This document shows positions 40,306 through 49,638 of a DNA stretch of 64,000 nt, piece by piece (positions within the stretch are counted from its first letter, which is position 1; each line of letters begins with the position of its first letter). Source of the stretch: Mycolicibacterium sp. P9-22. GTDB taxonomy: Bacteria; Actinomycetota; Actinomycetes; Mycobacteriales; Mycobacteriaceae. The position numbers were made by a program, and so were the translations under genes. The notes under the pieces were generated by a model. The model ran no database searches. It was not told the DNA's origin and saw nothing but the letters and a program-made list of their open reading frames with translations. The DNA is taken from NCBI RefSeq assembly GCF_008329585.1, contig NZ_NPKP01000008.1:1-64000 (forward strand), read 5' to 3'.

Positions 40306-43300
40306 CTAGGCCGAGATGCCCGCCGCCGCGTTGGTCGCCTGGTTCTCCGCGATCACCTGGGTGACCACCGCAACCACCGGTTTGGGGGTCCAGTCCTGCC
40401 GGAACAGGCCCATGGAGGCCTGATCGGGGAACGGATCGGGGTAGTCCGCCAGCGTGTGGATGAACGCGGGCCCGGCGAACTCCAGGCTGCGCCACGCGCG
40501 CAGGAAATCACCGACGTAGGCAGCCTGGGTGAGCTCACCGCCCTCGGAGTCCGGTTGCCCGTACTCGGTGGCCCAGATCTTCTTGTGCCCGTCGCCGTTG
40601 GCGACCATCACCGCGTGCAACTGCTGAGCTTGGGTGAAGGGCACCCCGGCGTGGCCCTCCTGCGCCGAGAACGGCTTCGCGTACTGGTAGGGGTGGAACG
40701 CCAACGCATCGAAGTAGCCGGCGGCGCCCGCCGCATACATCTGGGACAGGTATGTCACCGGGTTGATCGCCGGGCCACCGGGGACTTCGGCCACCGCGGC
40801 CACCGATCCACCGATGACGGTGGCGTTCGGGTCGGCCGCCTTGATGGCGGTGTAGGCGATCTTGAGCAGTGCGGTGTACTTGGCGGCGTCCGGGGTGGGC
40901 GCCCAGAAGCCGTTGTAGTTGGGCTCGTTCCAGACCTCGTAGTCGGCGACCTTGCCCTGGTACCGGGTGGCGACCGCGGAGACGAAATCGCCGAATGCCT
41001 CCAGGTCGGCCGGTGCTCCGGAGTACGCCGGCTGGCCCGGGACCACGGCCCACTCCGGTGTGGTGTTGATGGTGGCCAGCACCTTGATGCCATTGGCGTT
41101 GGCGCTGTTGATGATCCGGTCCACCGCGGTCCAGTCGAAGGTGTCGTCGGCGGGTTCTGCACCGGCCCAGGGCAACATGATCCGGATGGTGCCGACGCCG
41201 GCGGCCTTGAGCAACCCCAGCGCCTTGTCGGTGTCGGTCTGCGAGTAGAAGTACATCTGCTGGGTGTTGACGGCCACGGTGGTGGCGCGTTGATCGATCG
41301 CGGCGTCCGAGGGTGGCGCGATGACGACTTGCACTGTCGCCGTGCTGATCCCGCCGAAACTATCGGTGATGCGCACCACGAAGCTGTCGGTGTCCGCGCC
41401 GGCGGTCACAAGCGCGCGGTAGCGGGCGTCCACGTCGGGGGTGTAGAGGAATCCGCCGCCGGCACTCACCTTCACCACGCCGAAGGCCGGGCCGGACTGC
41501 AGGCTGTAGGTCAACGCGTCACCGTCCGGGTCGGTGGCGGTGACGACGCCGGTCACGGTCCCGATGGCCGCGGAGGTATCCGACACCGTCGCCGCACCGT
41601 TGGTCGGCCCGGCGTTGGTGAGCGGGTTCGCGGCGATCGTCACCACGAGCGCTTTGGTCACGACACCGCCGAACCCGTCACGCACGGTGAAGGTGACGGT
41701 CTCGGATTTGGTGGCCACGGTGGCCCCGGCCTTGGAGGCGGCCAGCCGAGCGGCCGCGGTGGGCGTGTAGCTGAACGACCCGTCGGCGTTGAGGGTGACC
41801 GTGCCTTTGGTCGTCGTGTTCGCGGTATAGCTGAGCACATCGCCGTCGGCGTCGAGGGCGCTGATCGATCCGCTGACCACACCCGAACGTGGTTGGGTGG
41901 CAGTCACACTCGCGGCGGCCACGGTGGGCTTGATGTTCGCCGCCCCGATCTTGACGTTCACCGTCACCGGTACGACGCCGCCGTGGCCGTCGTTCACCGT
42001 TACCGTGAAGGAGTCGCGCTTGGCGTCGTAGGCGGCGCCCGGTGCCCGTGCGGCGGCCAGCGCCGCGGCACTGGGTGTGTAGGTGAACACACCCGTTGCG
42101 GTGACCTGGACAGTGCCCTTGGCCGGCTGTGTCGTGGTGAATGTCCGCGGGTCGTTGTCGGCGTCGGCCGTCGCGATGGTGACCTTCACCGCACCCGTGG
42201 TTGTACTCGGAGCGCCGATCGTCGTGGTCACCGTGGGCACTCTGTTCGCAGGATCGACTGCGATGGTGATGGTTTGGGTGATCGTTCCGTAGCGGCCGTC
42301 TGAGACCACCACGGTGAATGAGTCCTTGGTGGCCGAGTCGGGCGCTCCGGGCTTCGACGCGGCATGGCGGGCGGTCGCGGTGGGTGTGTAGGTGTAGGTC
42401 CCGTTGGCGTTGAGCACCAGTTGGCCCTTGGCGGGTTTGACGGTCACTTGGTAGGTGAGCGGATCGCCGTCGAAGTCGACGACGCCGATCTTGCCCGTCA
42501 TCGCACCCGTCGCGGGATTGGTGACGGTGTACTGCGGGTCGTTGGAGAACGGTGTGGTGTTCCACGGGACCAGGGACAGCGCGTGCACTTTGCCATTGCC
42601 GAGGTCGGTGACGAACATCCGGGTGCCGTCCGGGCTGATCGCGATGACAGGTTGCGCCGCGACGGCGCCGATCGTGGTCACCCCCAGGACCGATGAATCT
42701 CGGGTACTGAGCGCCGCGACCATCCCGGTCGACGTGGTGACCATGGCGGCGGAGCCGTCGTTGGTGAGGGCGATACCGGACAGCGGGTGGCCCAGGTTCA
42801 GCGTCGCGACCTCTTTGGTCACGGTGTTGTAGACGGTCAATCCACCGTTCGCGTCGACGGCATACACGTTCTGAGATACCGAGTTGTACACCAGACCCGT
42901 TGCCGCAAAGGCGGTATCCACCAGAGGTGTCGCCGAGGTCGCGGCAGAGGAGAACCAGGAGATCTGGCCACCGCCGGTGGCTTTGGCGCCGGCGACGTAG
43001 ATCCGCGTACCGTCGGCACTCACGGCGAGTTCGGTGGGCGTCACCCCCACCACGAGCTTGACGGTTCCCGCGATCGCATTGGTCGAGGTGCTGATCTTGA
43101 CGACCGTCGCGGCCGAACCCTTCGCGACGTAGACGACACTGCCTGCCGGATTGATCGTGATGGCAGTCGGATTGGCGACCGCGATGGTGGCCTTCTTGGC
43201 GCCCGTGGCGGTATCGATGACGGTAACCGTGTTGCCCGTCGAGCTCGACACGTAGATCGTGGTGCCGTCCCTCTTGACGGCGATGCCGTCGGGTGCGCCA

Positions 43301-44460
43301 CCGACCTGATAGGTGCCGACGACGGTGTTCCTGGTGGTGTCGTACACGGTGACGGTGCCGGTATCACGATTGGTGACGTAGGCGCGGGTGTTCGTGGCCG
43401 CGACCGCGCTCGGTCCGCCTGCGCTGGTGTACACGGCGCTCTCATAGAACGGCGATGGGCTCACCGGGATACTGATCGGCACGTCGACCTTGTTCACCGC
43501 GTCGGTCACCCTGAGGGTGATGGTGACACTGTCGTCCCCGGCACTCGTCCAGGCGGCGAAGCGTTGCGCCGTGGTGGGCGTATAGGTGATGGTGCGGGCC
43601 GTGGCGTTGTAGGCAACCGTGCCCGGCACCGGGATGGGCGATGGCACGACCGTCACCGCGACCGCCGCGCCTTCGGGGTCGCGGGCGGTCAGCTGTCCGA
43701 TGACGGTGCCGGTCGTCGCGTCCGGCCTGCCCCAGACCACCGTCGCCGTCGGTGGTGCGTTGACCACCGCCGCGGCGACGGTCAGGGCGGCGATGCCCGG
43801 CTCGGCCGGCTCGGTTCGCCCCACCTGGCGGCGGGCCGCCGCGAGCAGTACCCAGGCCAGTGGCGAGCCGGGGGATCCGCCGGGCAGCACACCGAGGACC
43901 GTGGACAGCGCCGGCCGGAGCACGCTGTTGATCAGGTTGGCGACCGCCTGGACCGGATTGACCACGACCGGTTTCGCCGTAGGTGCGGCGGGCACGGTGG
44001 TGACCGACAGCCGCGTCGCGGTGACGGCCACCGGGGCATCGACAGCCGGTGCGGTCTCCCGCGCGGCACCCGCGGCCGTCGGCTCGAGGCGGGGCCGTTC
44101 GGCCTTTCGACTGCTCGTCAGTGCCGTTCCGGCGGTCCGCACCTGGGTGGTGGCCGTCCGATTCTTCTTTCTCGACTTCGGTGCCGAATCGTCATCGGCG
44201 GTCATCACCGAACGCGGACTGTCCGTCGGGGTCTTGGGAACGGCCGGTTCGGTGGCGGTCTGCACATCGGACGCCGGGTTGTTTGCCGAAGTGTCCGTCT
44301 CGGTGCTGCCCGGATTGCTGTCCGAGGGCGACGACGTCGTCGTCTGTTCATCGGGAGCGGCCCATGCGACGCCTGCGGGTGCCGCGGTCGCGGTGCCGAT
44401 TCCGAGCGCGACGGCGAGAGCGCCGACCCGACCGATATGGCTGCCGTATCGCAATTGCAT
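40306..44460 (-). CDS. giant exported mosaic protein: beta-propeller, cadherin-like repeats and glycoside hydrolase
   Basis: 1384 residues. An N-terminal export segment with the motif IGRVGALAVALG (9-20) ends in VAWAAP (31-36). A disordered Ser/Thr/Pro region (37-165) follows, then a first Ig/cadherin-like repeat (222-333), a YVTN-type beta-propeller (340-632, with GTVTVYDTTRNTVV and NTVTVIDTATGAK blades), four cadherin-like (VCBS/tandem-95 type) repeats (634-736, 740-838, 842-942, 950-1048) each with a DxDGDxLTY-like turn, and a C-terminal TIM-barrel glycoside hydrolase (1056-1384). In the last domain Glu1179 (VWNEPN) and Glu1299 (WATEYG) fit the clan-A acid/base and nucleophile. The family is close to GH39/GH5-like enzymes but I cannot name it. 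The ATG at 44460 follows GGGAG. A cell-surface polysaccharide target is likely. Confidence 0.85.
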   Translation of the reverse strand: MQLRYGSHIGRVGALAVALGIGTATAAPAGVAWAAPDEQTTTSSPSDSNPGSTETDTSANNPASDVQTATEPAVPKTPTDSPRSVMTADDDSAPKSRKKNRTATTQVRTAGTALTSSRKAERPRLEPTAAGAARETAPAVDAPVAVTATRLSVTTVPAAPTAKPVVVNPVQAVANLINSVLRPALSTVLGVLPGGSPGSPLAWVLLAAARRQVGRTEPAEPGIAALTVAAAVVNAPPTATVVWGRPDATTGTVIGQLTARDPEGAAVAVTVVPSPIPVPGTVAYNATARTITYTPTTAQRFAAWTSAGDDSVTITLRVTDAVNKVDVPISIPVSPSPFYESAVYTSAGGPSAVAATNTRAYVTNRDTGTVTVYDTTRNTVVGTYQVGGAPDGIAVKRDGTTIYVSSSTGNTVTVIDTATGAKKATIAVANPTAITINPAGSVVYVAKGSAATVVKISTSTNAIAGTVKLVVGVTPTELAVSADGTRIYVAGAKATGGGQISWFSSAATSATPLVDTAFAATGLVYNSVSQNVYAVDANGGLTVYNTVTKEVATLNLGHPLSGIALTNDGSAAMVTTSTGMVAALSTRDSSVLGVTTIGAVAAQPVIAISPDGTRMFVTDLGNGKVHALSLVPWNTTPFSNDPQYTVTNPATGAMTGKIGVVDFDGDPLTYQVTVKPAKGQLVLNANGTYTYTPTATARHAASKPGAPDSATKDSFTVVVSDGRYGTITQTITIAVDPANRVPTVTTTIGAPSTTTGAVKVTIATADADNDPRTFTTTQPAKGTVQVTATGVFTYTPSAAALAAARAPGAAYDAKRDSFTVTVNDGHGGVVPVTVNVKIGAANIKPTVAAASVTATQPRSGVVSGSISALDADGDVLSYTANTTTKGTVTLNADGSFSYTPTAAARLAASKAGATVATKSETVTFTVRDGFGGVVTKALVVTIAANPLTNAGPTNGAATVSDTSAAIGTVTGVVTATDPDGDALTYSLQSGPAFGVVKVSAGGGFLYTPDVDARYRALVTAGADTDSFVVRITDSFGGISTATVQVVIAPPSDAAIDQRATTVAVNTQQMYFYSQTDTDKALGLLKAAGVGTIRIMLPWAGAEPADDTFDWTAVDRIINSANANGIKVLATINTTPEWAVVPGQPAYSGAPADLEAFGDFVSAVATRYQGKVADYEVWNEPNYNGFWAPTPDAAKYTALLKIAYTAIKAADPNATVIGGSVAAVAEVPGGPAINPVTYLSQMYAAGAAGYFDALAFHPYQYAKPFSAQEGHAGVPFTQAQQLHAVMVANGDGHKKIWATEYGQPDSEGGELTQAAYVGDFLRAWRSLEFAGPAFIHTLADYPDPFPDQASMGLFRQDWTPKPVVAVVTQVIAENQATNAAAGISA

Positions 44461-44993
44461 CGTCACTCCCGATTGCCCGCTCGACGCACTCCGCTGTGCA
44501 CGCACGCGGCCCAGTCCCACGAGACGGAAGCAATTGCTGGAAAGTGTAACGCCGCGCACAGCAGCCGAGACCGGGTTTGCGAAACATGCGCCGATCGGCC
44601 TGGCCCAGCGCCGGCCACCACACGAATCTCACCTGGAAGGAAAGGCTGCGACACGGCTGCGGCATGGGCATCGTCGAGCGAGGCCCGGTCGCGGGCAGCG
44701 AGGCTTGCTGTGCCTTGCACCCGGTTTGCCCAAACGCACCCACCTGACCGGCACCCGTGCTGCGACGGGTGGACCTAAGGGCACAACACGCTCGATCGGT
44801 CCGGGCTGCCGGCACGTCGTTGGCGACGAGGCCTCGCCAACGCCCGACCAGGAGAACGCCGTTCCTGACAGTTAGTCAGCCGCGGCCTGTGAAGTGGTTG
44901 GGAATAGCCTTCCCCACCCGACGTCGCAGCCCTTTCGGCCGTAGCGTTCCGCGGTATCCGGCCTCGACAGGCCGCCAGGAAAAGGACACCCAG
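44461..44993. other. 533-base intergenic region with a hairpin
   Basis: Divergent gap between the giant hydrolase and the small exported protein. No gene could be supported. A GC-rich hairpin, GTTGGCGA (44819-44826), loop 44827-44833, TCGCCAAC (44834-44841), may be a terminator or RNA element. Promoters for both neighbours must lie here but none is clear. Confidence 0.5.
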
Positions 44994-45341
44994 ATGATTG
45001 CCACCACGAAGATCACCGCACTCGGTCTCGGCACCGTCGCCGTCGCAGCGGCGTTCATGAGCATCGGCAGCGCGGTCGCCAACGCTGACGTCACCGAGGT
45101 CGCGCCCTCCCCACAGGTCACCAGCCGCCAGGCGCTGCTGATCGACGAGAATGCGCTGCGTTCGGCCGATTACGGAGAAGCCCGCGGCCTGGGTGAGACC
45201 AGGAACGCCGACATGGGCGTAGTGAGCGCACAGGGCGAGGTCCACGACTCCACCAAGGCGATCGTCGGCTCGAAGTCCGCCCCGTTCAATCTGGAGTCCA
45301 ACGGCTCCTTCGTGTTCGACCCGCCCATCGGCGCCTGGTGA
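44994..45341 (+). CDS. small exported protein of unknown function
   Basis: 115 residues with a clear signal peptide (ITALGLGTVAVAAAFMSIGS, cleavage near AVANAD, residue 32). The mature part is polar and Asp/Glu-rich (SRQALLIDENALRSADYGE) and ends in FVFDPPIGAW. AGGAAAAGGA lies about 7 bases before the ATG; the frame upstream of it lacks coding character. I do not recognise the family. It lies between two giant exported proteins, facing the same way as the second one. Confidence 0.72.
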   Translation: MIATTKITALGLGTVAVAAAFMSIGSAVANADVTEVAPSPQVTSRQALLIDENALRSADYGEARGLGETRNADMGVVSAQGEVHDSTKAIVGSKSAPFNLESNGSFVFDPPIGAW

Positions 45342-45564
45342 TCGCGCAGGTCAACTCGACCTCACGACGCTGCGAACAGCCACACATCCCGTGCTGCGCA
45401 AGCCTGCCCGACAGCGATAGCCGGCGACCGCCACCACCGCGCCGGATTTGTCGCGGGATGGCCCGAATTGTTTACTCGTTTTAACCCGATCGGCAATTCC
45501 GGGTGCCATAGTAATCAGCGCCGCCTGCCCGGCGGCTAATTCTGATTGCTCCGGGGGGAGTCCC
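45342..45564 (+). other. intergenic region before the sorbosone dehydrogenase-like gene
   Basis: 223 bases, relatively AT-rich at 45470-45545 (TTGTTTACTCGTTTTAACCC and AATTCTGATTGC), which probably holds the promoter. A GGGGGGAG ribosome site precedes the ATG at 45565. No confident -35/-10 pair. Confidence 0.4.
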
Positions 45565-48500
45565 ATGGCATCCACTGATCGAATCGTCCGCACTTTCACC
45601 GCTGACCACACCGATCCGACCGGCGTGGACGTGTCGCGGTGGCAGCCGCCCACCCACGGCGCACCGCCCGCCTCGCACCGAGCAGCAACCCTCGGCGCGG
45701 GGACGGGCTCGGTCTACGCGAGATACATCGGCCGCGTCGGTGCGCTTGCTGTGGCCCTGGGCGTGACGAGCGCGATGGCCACCTCCCCGGGGGTGGCGTG
45801 GGCCGACACGACGACGGGTGGGACGGACTCCAGTTCGGCATCGACCGGGACCGGCACTTCGTCGCCGGCAGCCGGTGGCACGACGACCCCGTCCACCACC
45901 GGTGAACCGACCGAGACCGGAACGCCGGTCGAGGACACCGAGGACGACCCGTCCGACGAGGATGACGACACCGAGATCGACTCCGGCGGCCCGCTCGACG
46001 ACGAGGAGACCGATCTCGAGGACGACACCGATCCCGAACCAGAACCCGGGAACGAACCTGCGCTCGAGCCCGAAACCGGAAGCGGCTCAGGCTCAGGCGC
46101 CGGATCGGAACCCGAACCCGAACCCGAGGAAACGTCGCTCATCGCACCGGTGGTCGACGACACCTCCTCCCGGGACCAGGACGATCTCTCCGCTACCGAC
46201 GAGACCCCCACCACCCTGCTCACGGCGCGCCAGAGCGATCTCACCGGCCCGGCGATCGCCGCCTCGGCGGCCATCACACCGCTGCATGCACCGGCCGCGG
46301 CTCCGAATTCCTTGGGAGACTGGGGCAAGGCCATCGGCACGGCGCTGCACCTGCCGACCCCCAACCAGGTCGTCCAGGGCACCAAGAACTTCGTCATCAC
46401 ATGTGCCTGCGCCCTCATCAACGGCGCACTCAACCTCTTCAGCGGGCTGATGGCGCCCGCGGCGTCCGCCGACGCGCCGGCCAGTCCGCTGCAGAACACC
46501 GTCCTGTGGACGGTGCTGGGTTGGGCGCGCCGCCAGGTGGACGTCGCGGTCGGCCTGTTCAACCGCTCCCTGCTCGGGCAGTGGGTGAACCAGGTAACCA
46601 CCAGCGCCACTCAGTGGATCACCGAGATCGGCAATTCGCCGTGGGGACGCACCCTTTCGGCCCAGATCGGGGCGTTCGTGGCCGAATGCGAGAGCCGGGT
46701 GAACCTGCCCGATGAATTCGACCGCACCACCCTCATCTCCGGCCTCAACGAGCCGACCGATTTCGAGCTGATCATGCACGACGGCGATCCCAGCCATATC
46801 CATCGGATCCTGATCACCGAGAAGTCCGGCGCCATCAAGTCCTATGACATGCATACCGGGCAGATCACCACGCTGGCCAACCTCTCCGTGGTCACCGCGA
46901 ACGGCGAACGCGGCCTCATCGGCATCGAGGTGGACCCGAATTTCTGGGACAGCGACGCGGTGGGGTATCAGAAGATCTACGTCGCCTACACCAATGCCCA
47001 GAACTACGACCAACTTTCGAGTTTCACCCTGATCGACAACACGCTGTCCGATGAGCAGACGCTGGTGACCTCGACGTTGCTGGCCAACGACTTTCACCAC
47101 GGTGGCGAGCTCGAGTTCGATCCGACGGGCCAGTACCTCTACTGGGCGGTCGGCAACAACACGTCTCCCAGTGAGAACTCACAGGATCTGACGAACATCC
47201 ACGGCAAGATCCTGCGCATCAACCGCGACGGGTCCGGAGTCACCGACAACCCGTTCTATGTCGAGGGCGGCAATCCCAACACCAATCGCATCTACGCGCT
47301 GGGCCTGCGTAACCCGTTCCGGTTCGGGGTCGACCCCGACACCGGTGCGGTGCTCTCCGGCGATGTCGGTGAGGCGACCTGGGAAGAGCTCAACCTGATC
47401 AAGGCGGGCGCCAACTACGGCTGGCCGACCACCGAAGGCCCCGAGGGCGGCGGCTTCGCCGATCCGCTCTACGCCTACTCGCACTCCACCGGCTTCGGAA
47501 ACGGGTCCATCACCGCCGTCATGATCTACGACGACGACAACGCGGTGGCCGGTCAGAAGAAGGTCTGGATCGCGGACTACTCGCTGGGCTGGATCCGGGA
47601 GCTGACCTTCGATGACCAGTACACCAGCCTGATCAGTGAGCGCACGATCGACAGCGGCGCCGGTTCCGTGGTCAAGCTGACCCAGGGCCCGGAAGGCGAG
47701 ATCTACCAGCTCAACATCTATCCGGGCGCGCTGCTGGTGATCACGCCGTCCGAAGGCAACCGCTCACCGGTCGCGGTGATCGATGCGTCGGCAACCTCGG
47801 GCGCCGGCAACAGCCTCACCGTCGATTTCGACGCCGGAGGCTCCACCGATCCCGACAACGACACGCTGACCTACTCATGGGACTTCGGCAACGGCCAGAC
47901 CTCGACGTCGGCAACGCAGACGGTGACGTTCACCAACACCGGCGGCTACACCGCCTACAACGTCACGCTCACCGTCACCGACGAGCTGGGCAAGCAGAAT
48001 GTCACCACCCAGCGGATCGTGGTCGGCAGCACCCCGCCGGTCGCCGATTTCGACGTCCCCGCCGGCGAGGACTACATGTACAACGCCGGTCAGACGGTGT
48101 CGTTCAGCGCCACCGGCACGGACGCCCAGGACGCCGCCGGTGGTACACAGCTCCCGGACAGCGCCTTCTCCTGGAAGGTCGTCTTCCATCACGCCGACCA
48201 CACGCATCCGTTCATCAATGAGGTCACCGGGCCGGACCTGAGCTTCGACATCCCGGTCGACTTCCACCAGCTGTCCAACACCTACTACAACGTGGTCCTC
48301 ACGGTGACCGACAGCAGTGGGCTGAAAACGGTGGTGGAGAAGGAGATTCATCCGAATCTGGTGACACTGACCTTCGGATCCAATGTCGAGGGCGCCCGGT
48401 ACACCATCGACGGCATCCCGCACACCGGCACGTACACCGAGCAGGCAGTGGTCGGGGTCAGCCGCACCCTGGGCGCCATCTCGCCGCAGACCGTCAACGG

Positions 48501-48624
48501 TCAGCAGTACGTGTTCGGCGACTGGGAGCACGGCGGAGGTGCCACCCAGGTCATCACCACACCCGGCACCGCGACCGCGTACACGGTGAATTACGTTCCG
48601 GCGCCTGCGGTTGTGCCGGTCTGA
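45565..48624 (+). CDS. exported glucose/sorbosone dehydrogenase-like protein with PKD domain
   Basis: 1019 residues. The N-terminus has about 50 polar residues, then the export motif IGRVGALAVALG (55-66) ending in VAWAD, the same motif as in the giant hydrolase next door. An acidic, disordered Asp/Glu/Pro linker (85-190) follows. Residues about 391-730 are a six-bladed beta-propeller of the glucose/sorbosone dehydrogenase family (GLIGIEVDPNFW, DFHHGGELEFDPTG with His511/His512, LGLRNPFRFGVDP, GANYGWPTTEGPEG), which in relatives binds PQQ and oxidises sugars. A PKD domain (732-822) and a C-terminal beta-rich region ending in an EHGGGATQ-like repeat complete it. It probably acts outside the membrane. 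It converges with the LLM gene, overlapping 34 bases. Confidence 0.85.
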   Translation: MASTDRIVRTFTADHTDPTGVDVSRWQPPTHGAPPASHRAATLGAGTGSVYARYIGRVGALAVALGVTSAMATSPGVAWADTTTGGTDSSSASTGTGTSSPAAGGTTTPSTTGEPTETGTPVEDTEDDPSDEDDDTEIDSGGPLDDEETDLEDDTDPEPEPGNEPALEPETGSGSGSGAGSEPEPEPEETSLIAPVVDDTSSRDQDDLSATDETPTTLLTARQSDLTGPAIAASAAITPLHAPAAAPNSLGDWGKAIGTALHLPTPNQVVQGTKNFVITCACALINGALNLFSGLMAPAASADAPASPLQNTVLWTVLGWARRQVDVAVGLFNRSLLGQWVNQVTTSATQWITEIGNSPWGRTLSAQIGAFVAECESRVNLPDEFDRTTLISGLNEPTDFELIMHDGDPSHIHRILITEKSGAIKSYDMHTGQITTLANLSVVTANGERGLIGIEVDPNFWDSDAVGYQKIYVAYTNAQNYDQLSSFTLIDNTLSDEQTLVTSTLLANDFHHGGELEFDPTGQYLYWAVGNNTSPSENSQDLTNIHGKILRINRDGSGVTDNPFYVEGGNPNTNRIYALGLRNPFRFGVDPDTGAVLSGDVGEATWEELNLIKAGANYGWPTTEGPEGGGFADPLYAYSHSTGFGNGSITAVMIYDDDNAVAGQKKVWIADYSLGWIRELTFDDQYTSLISERTIDSGAGSVVKLTQGPEGEIYQLNIYPGALLVITPSEGNRSPVAVIDASATSGAGNSLTVDFDAGGSTDPDNDTLTYSWDFGNGQTSTSATQTVTFTNTGGYTAYNVTLTVTDELGKQNVTTQRIVVGSTPPVADFDVPAGEDYMYNAGQTVSFSATGTDAQDAAGGTQLPDSAFSWKVVFHHADHTHPFINEVTGPDLSFDIPVDFHQLSNTYYNVVLTVTDSSGLKTVVEKEIHPNLVTLTFGSNVEGARYTIDGIPHTGTYTEQAVVGVSRTLGAISPQTVNGQQYVFGDWEHGGGATQVITTPGTATAYTVNYVPAPAVVPV

Positions 48625-49514
48625 TCGAGACCGCTGATCACCTCGGCGACGCGGTGCACCTGTTCGATGTCATCCGATGTCGGGATCAGGTGCACCTCGT
48701 CGGCGCCGATGCTCTGGAACCGGCGCAGCACGGCCAGGAGTTCGTCCTGGCCGCCCGACCATCCGGTGGTGGGGGCGATGGCGTCGACGAACTCCTCCGG
48801 GATCCAGTTCATGTAGCGCAGTAGGTGTTGTCGGACCTGGGCGCGAGCGGCTTCCGGCTCGCCGATCGCAAACCAGAATGACGTCGCCAGGTGCGGTTTG
48901 GGCTTGCCCGCCGCGTCCCACGCCTGCCGGGCCACGTCGAACAGCTCGTTCTGTCGATCGGCGTCGAGGTCCAGGGTGGTGCCGGCCATGCCGGCCGCCC
49001 AGCCCGCCGCGCTGCGCACCGTCTTGGGGCCGATGGTGCCCACCAGCAACTCGGGGCCGCCCGGCCGTACCGGCGGCGGGCCCACCGGCAGCACCGACTC
49101 GGTGACCTTCTCCCCCGCCCACACCCGTTTCATCACCGCGACCCGCTCGGCCATCCCGCGCATGGTCTGGGTGGCAGTGTCGGCACCGACCGCGTTGTAG
49201 TCCTCGTGCCTGCCGCCGACCCCGAGGCCGACCGTGAGACGGCCGTTGCTGAGCACATCGCCGGTCGCCAGCGCCTTCGCCAGCGCCACCGGATCATGCA
49301 GTTGCGGCACCACGACGGTCGTCACCAGCCGCACCCGATCGGTCCAGGCGGCCAGCGCGCCGAGCAGCGTCATCGAGTCGGGGTTGTCGAACGCGATGCG
49401 TTCACCCCAGCACAGCGACGAGAACGGCCCGTCGTCGATCACCTTCGCCCAGGTCCTGAGGGTCACCGCGTCCAGGTCCGGTTCCATGACCGGCATCGTC
49501 ATTCCGACTCGCAC
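48591..49514 (-). CDS. LLM class F420-dependent oxidoreductase
   Basis: Luciferase-like monooxygenase-family enzyme, about 307 residues, of the group that uses F420 or FMN in mycobacteria. Visible features are the N-terminal strand VGMTMPVMEPD, the WGERIAFDNPD segment, VRLVTTVVVPQLHDPVALAKALAT and the GRLTVGLGVGGRHEDYNAVG cofactor loop. The substrate cannot be told. The start is uncertain: I chose the GTG at 49514 before the conserved strand; a GTG at 49550 is possible. No ribosome site is evident at either. Confidence 0.85.
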   Translation of the reverse strand: MRVGMTMPVMEPDLDAVTLRTWAKVIDDGPFSSLCWGERIAFDNPDSMTLLGALAAWTDRVRLVTTVVVPQLHDPVALAKALATGDVLSNGRLTVGLGVGGRHEDYNAVGADTATQTMRGMAERVAVMKRVWAGEKVTESVLPVGPPPVRPGGPELLVGTIGPKTVRSAAGWAAGMAGTTLDLDADRQNELFDVARQAWDAAGKPKPHLATSFWFAIGEPEAARAQVRQHLLRYMNWIPEEFVDAIAPTTGWSGGQDELLAVLRRFQSIGADEVHLIPTSDDIEQVHRVAEVISGLDQTGTTAGAGT

Positions 49515-49566
49515 GTCGGCGATTCTGGCACGGGGTTTGCGGATCGACACCGGGATCGGCTGATCC

Positions 49567-49632
49567 GGGGGTTAACCCCCACCGAGCTCGCGGGGAAACG
49601 CGGTGTTGCCGGGGCGCGGGAGTCCATAGGTT
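49567..49632 (+). promoter_or_regulatory. promoter region of the histidine kinase operon
   Basis: A perfect palindrome GGGGGTTAACCCCC (49567-49580) lies upstream of a TAGGTT -10 box (49627-49632) that is six bases from the ATG at 49639, suggesting a leaderless message. The palindrome may be the response regulator site. Confidence 0.45.
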
Positions 49633-49638
49633 GGTGGC

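Noticed and set aside
42787..44778. Plus-strand frame of 663 codons
   Set aside because: Antisense to the exported hydrolase, whose repeats and signal segment are unambiguous.
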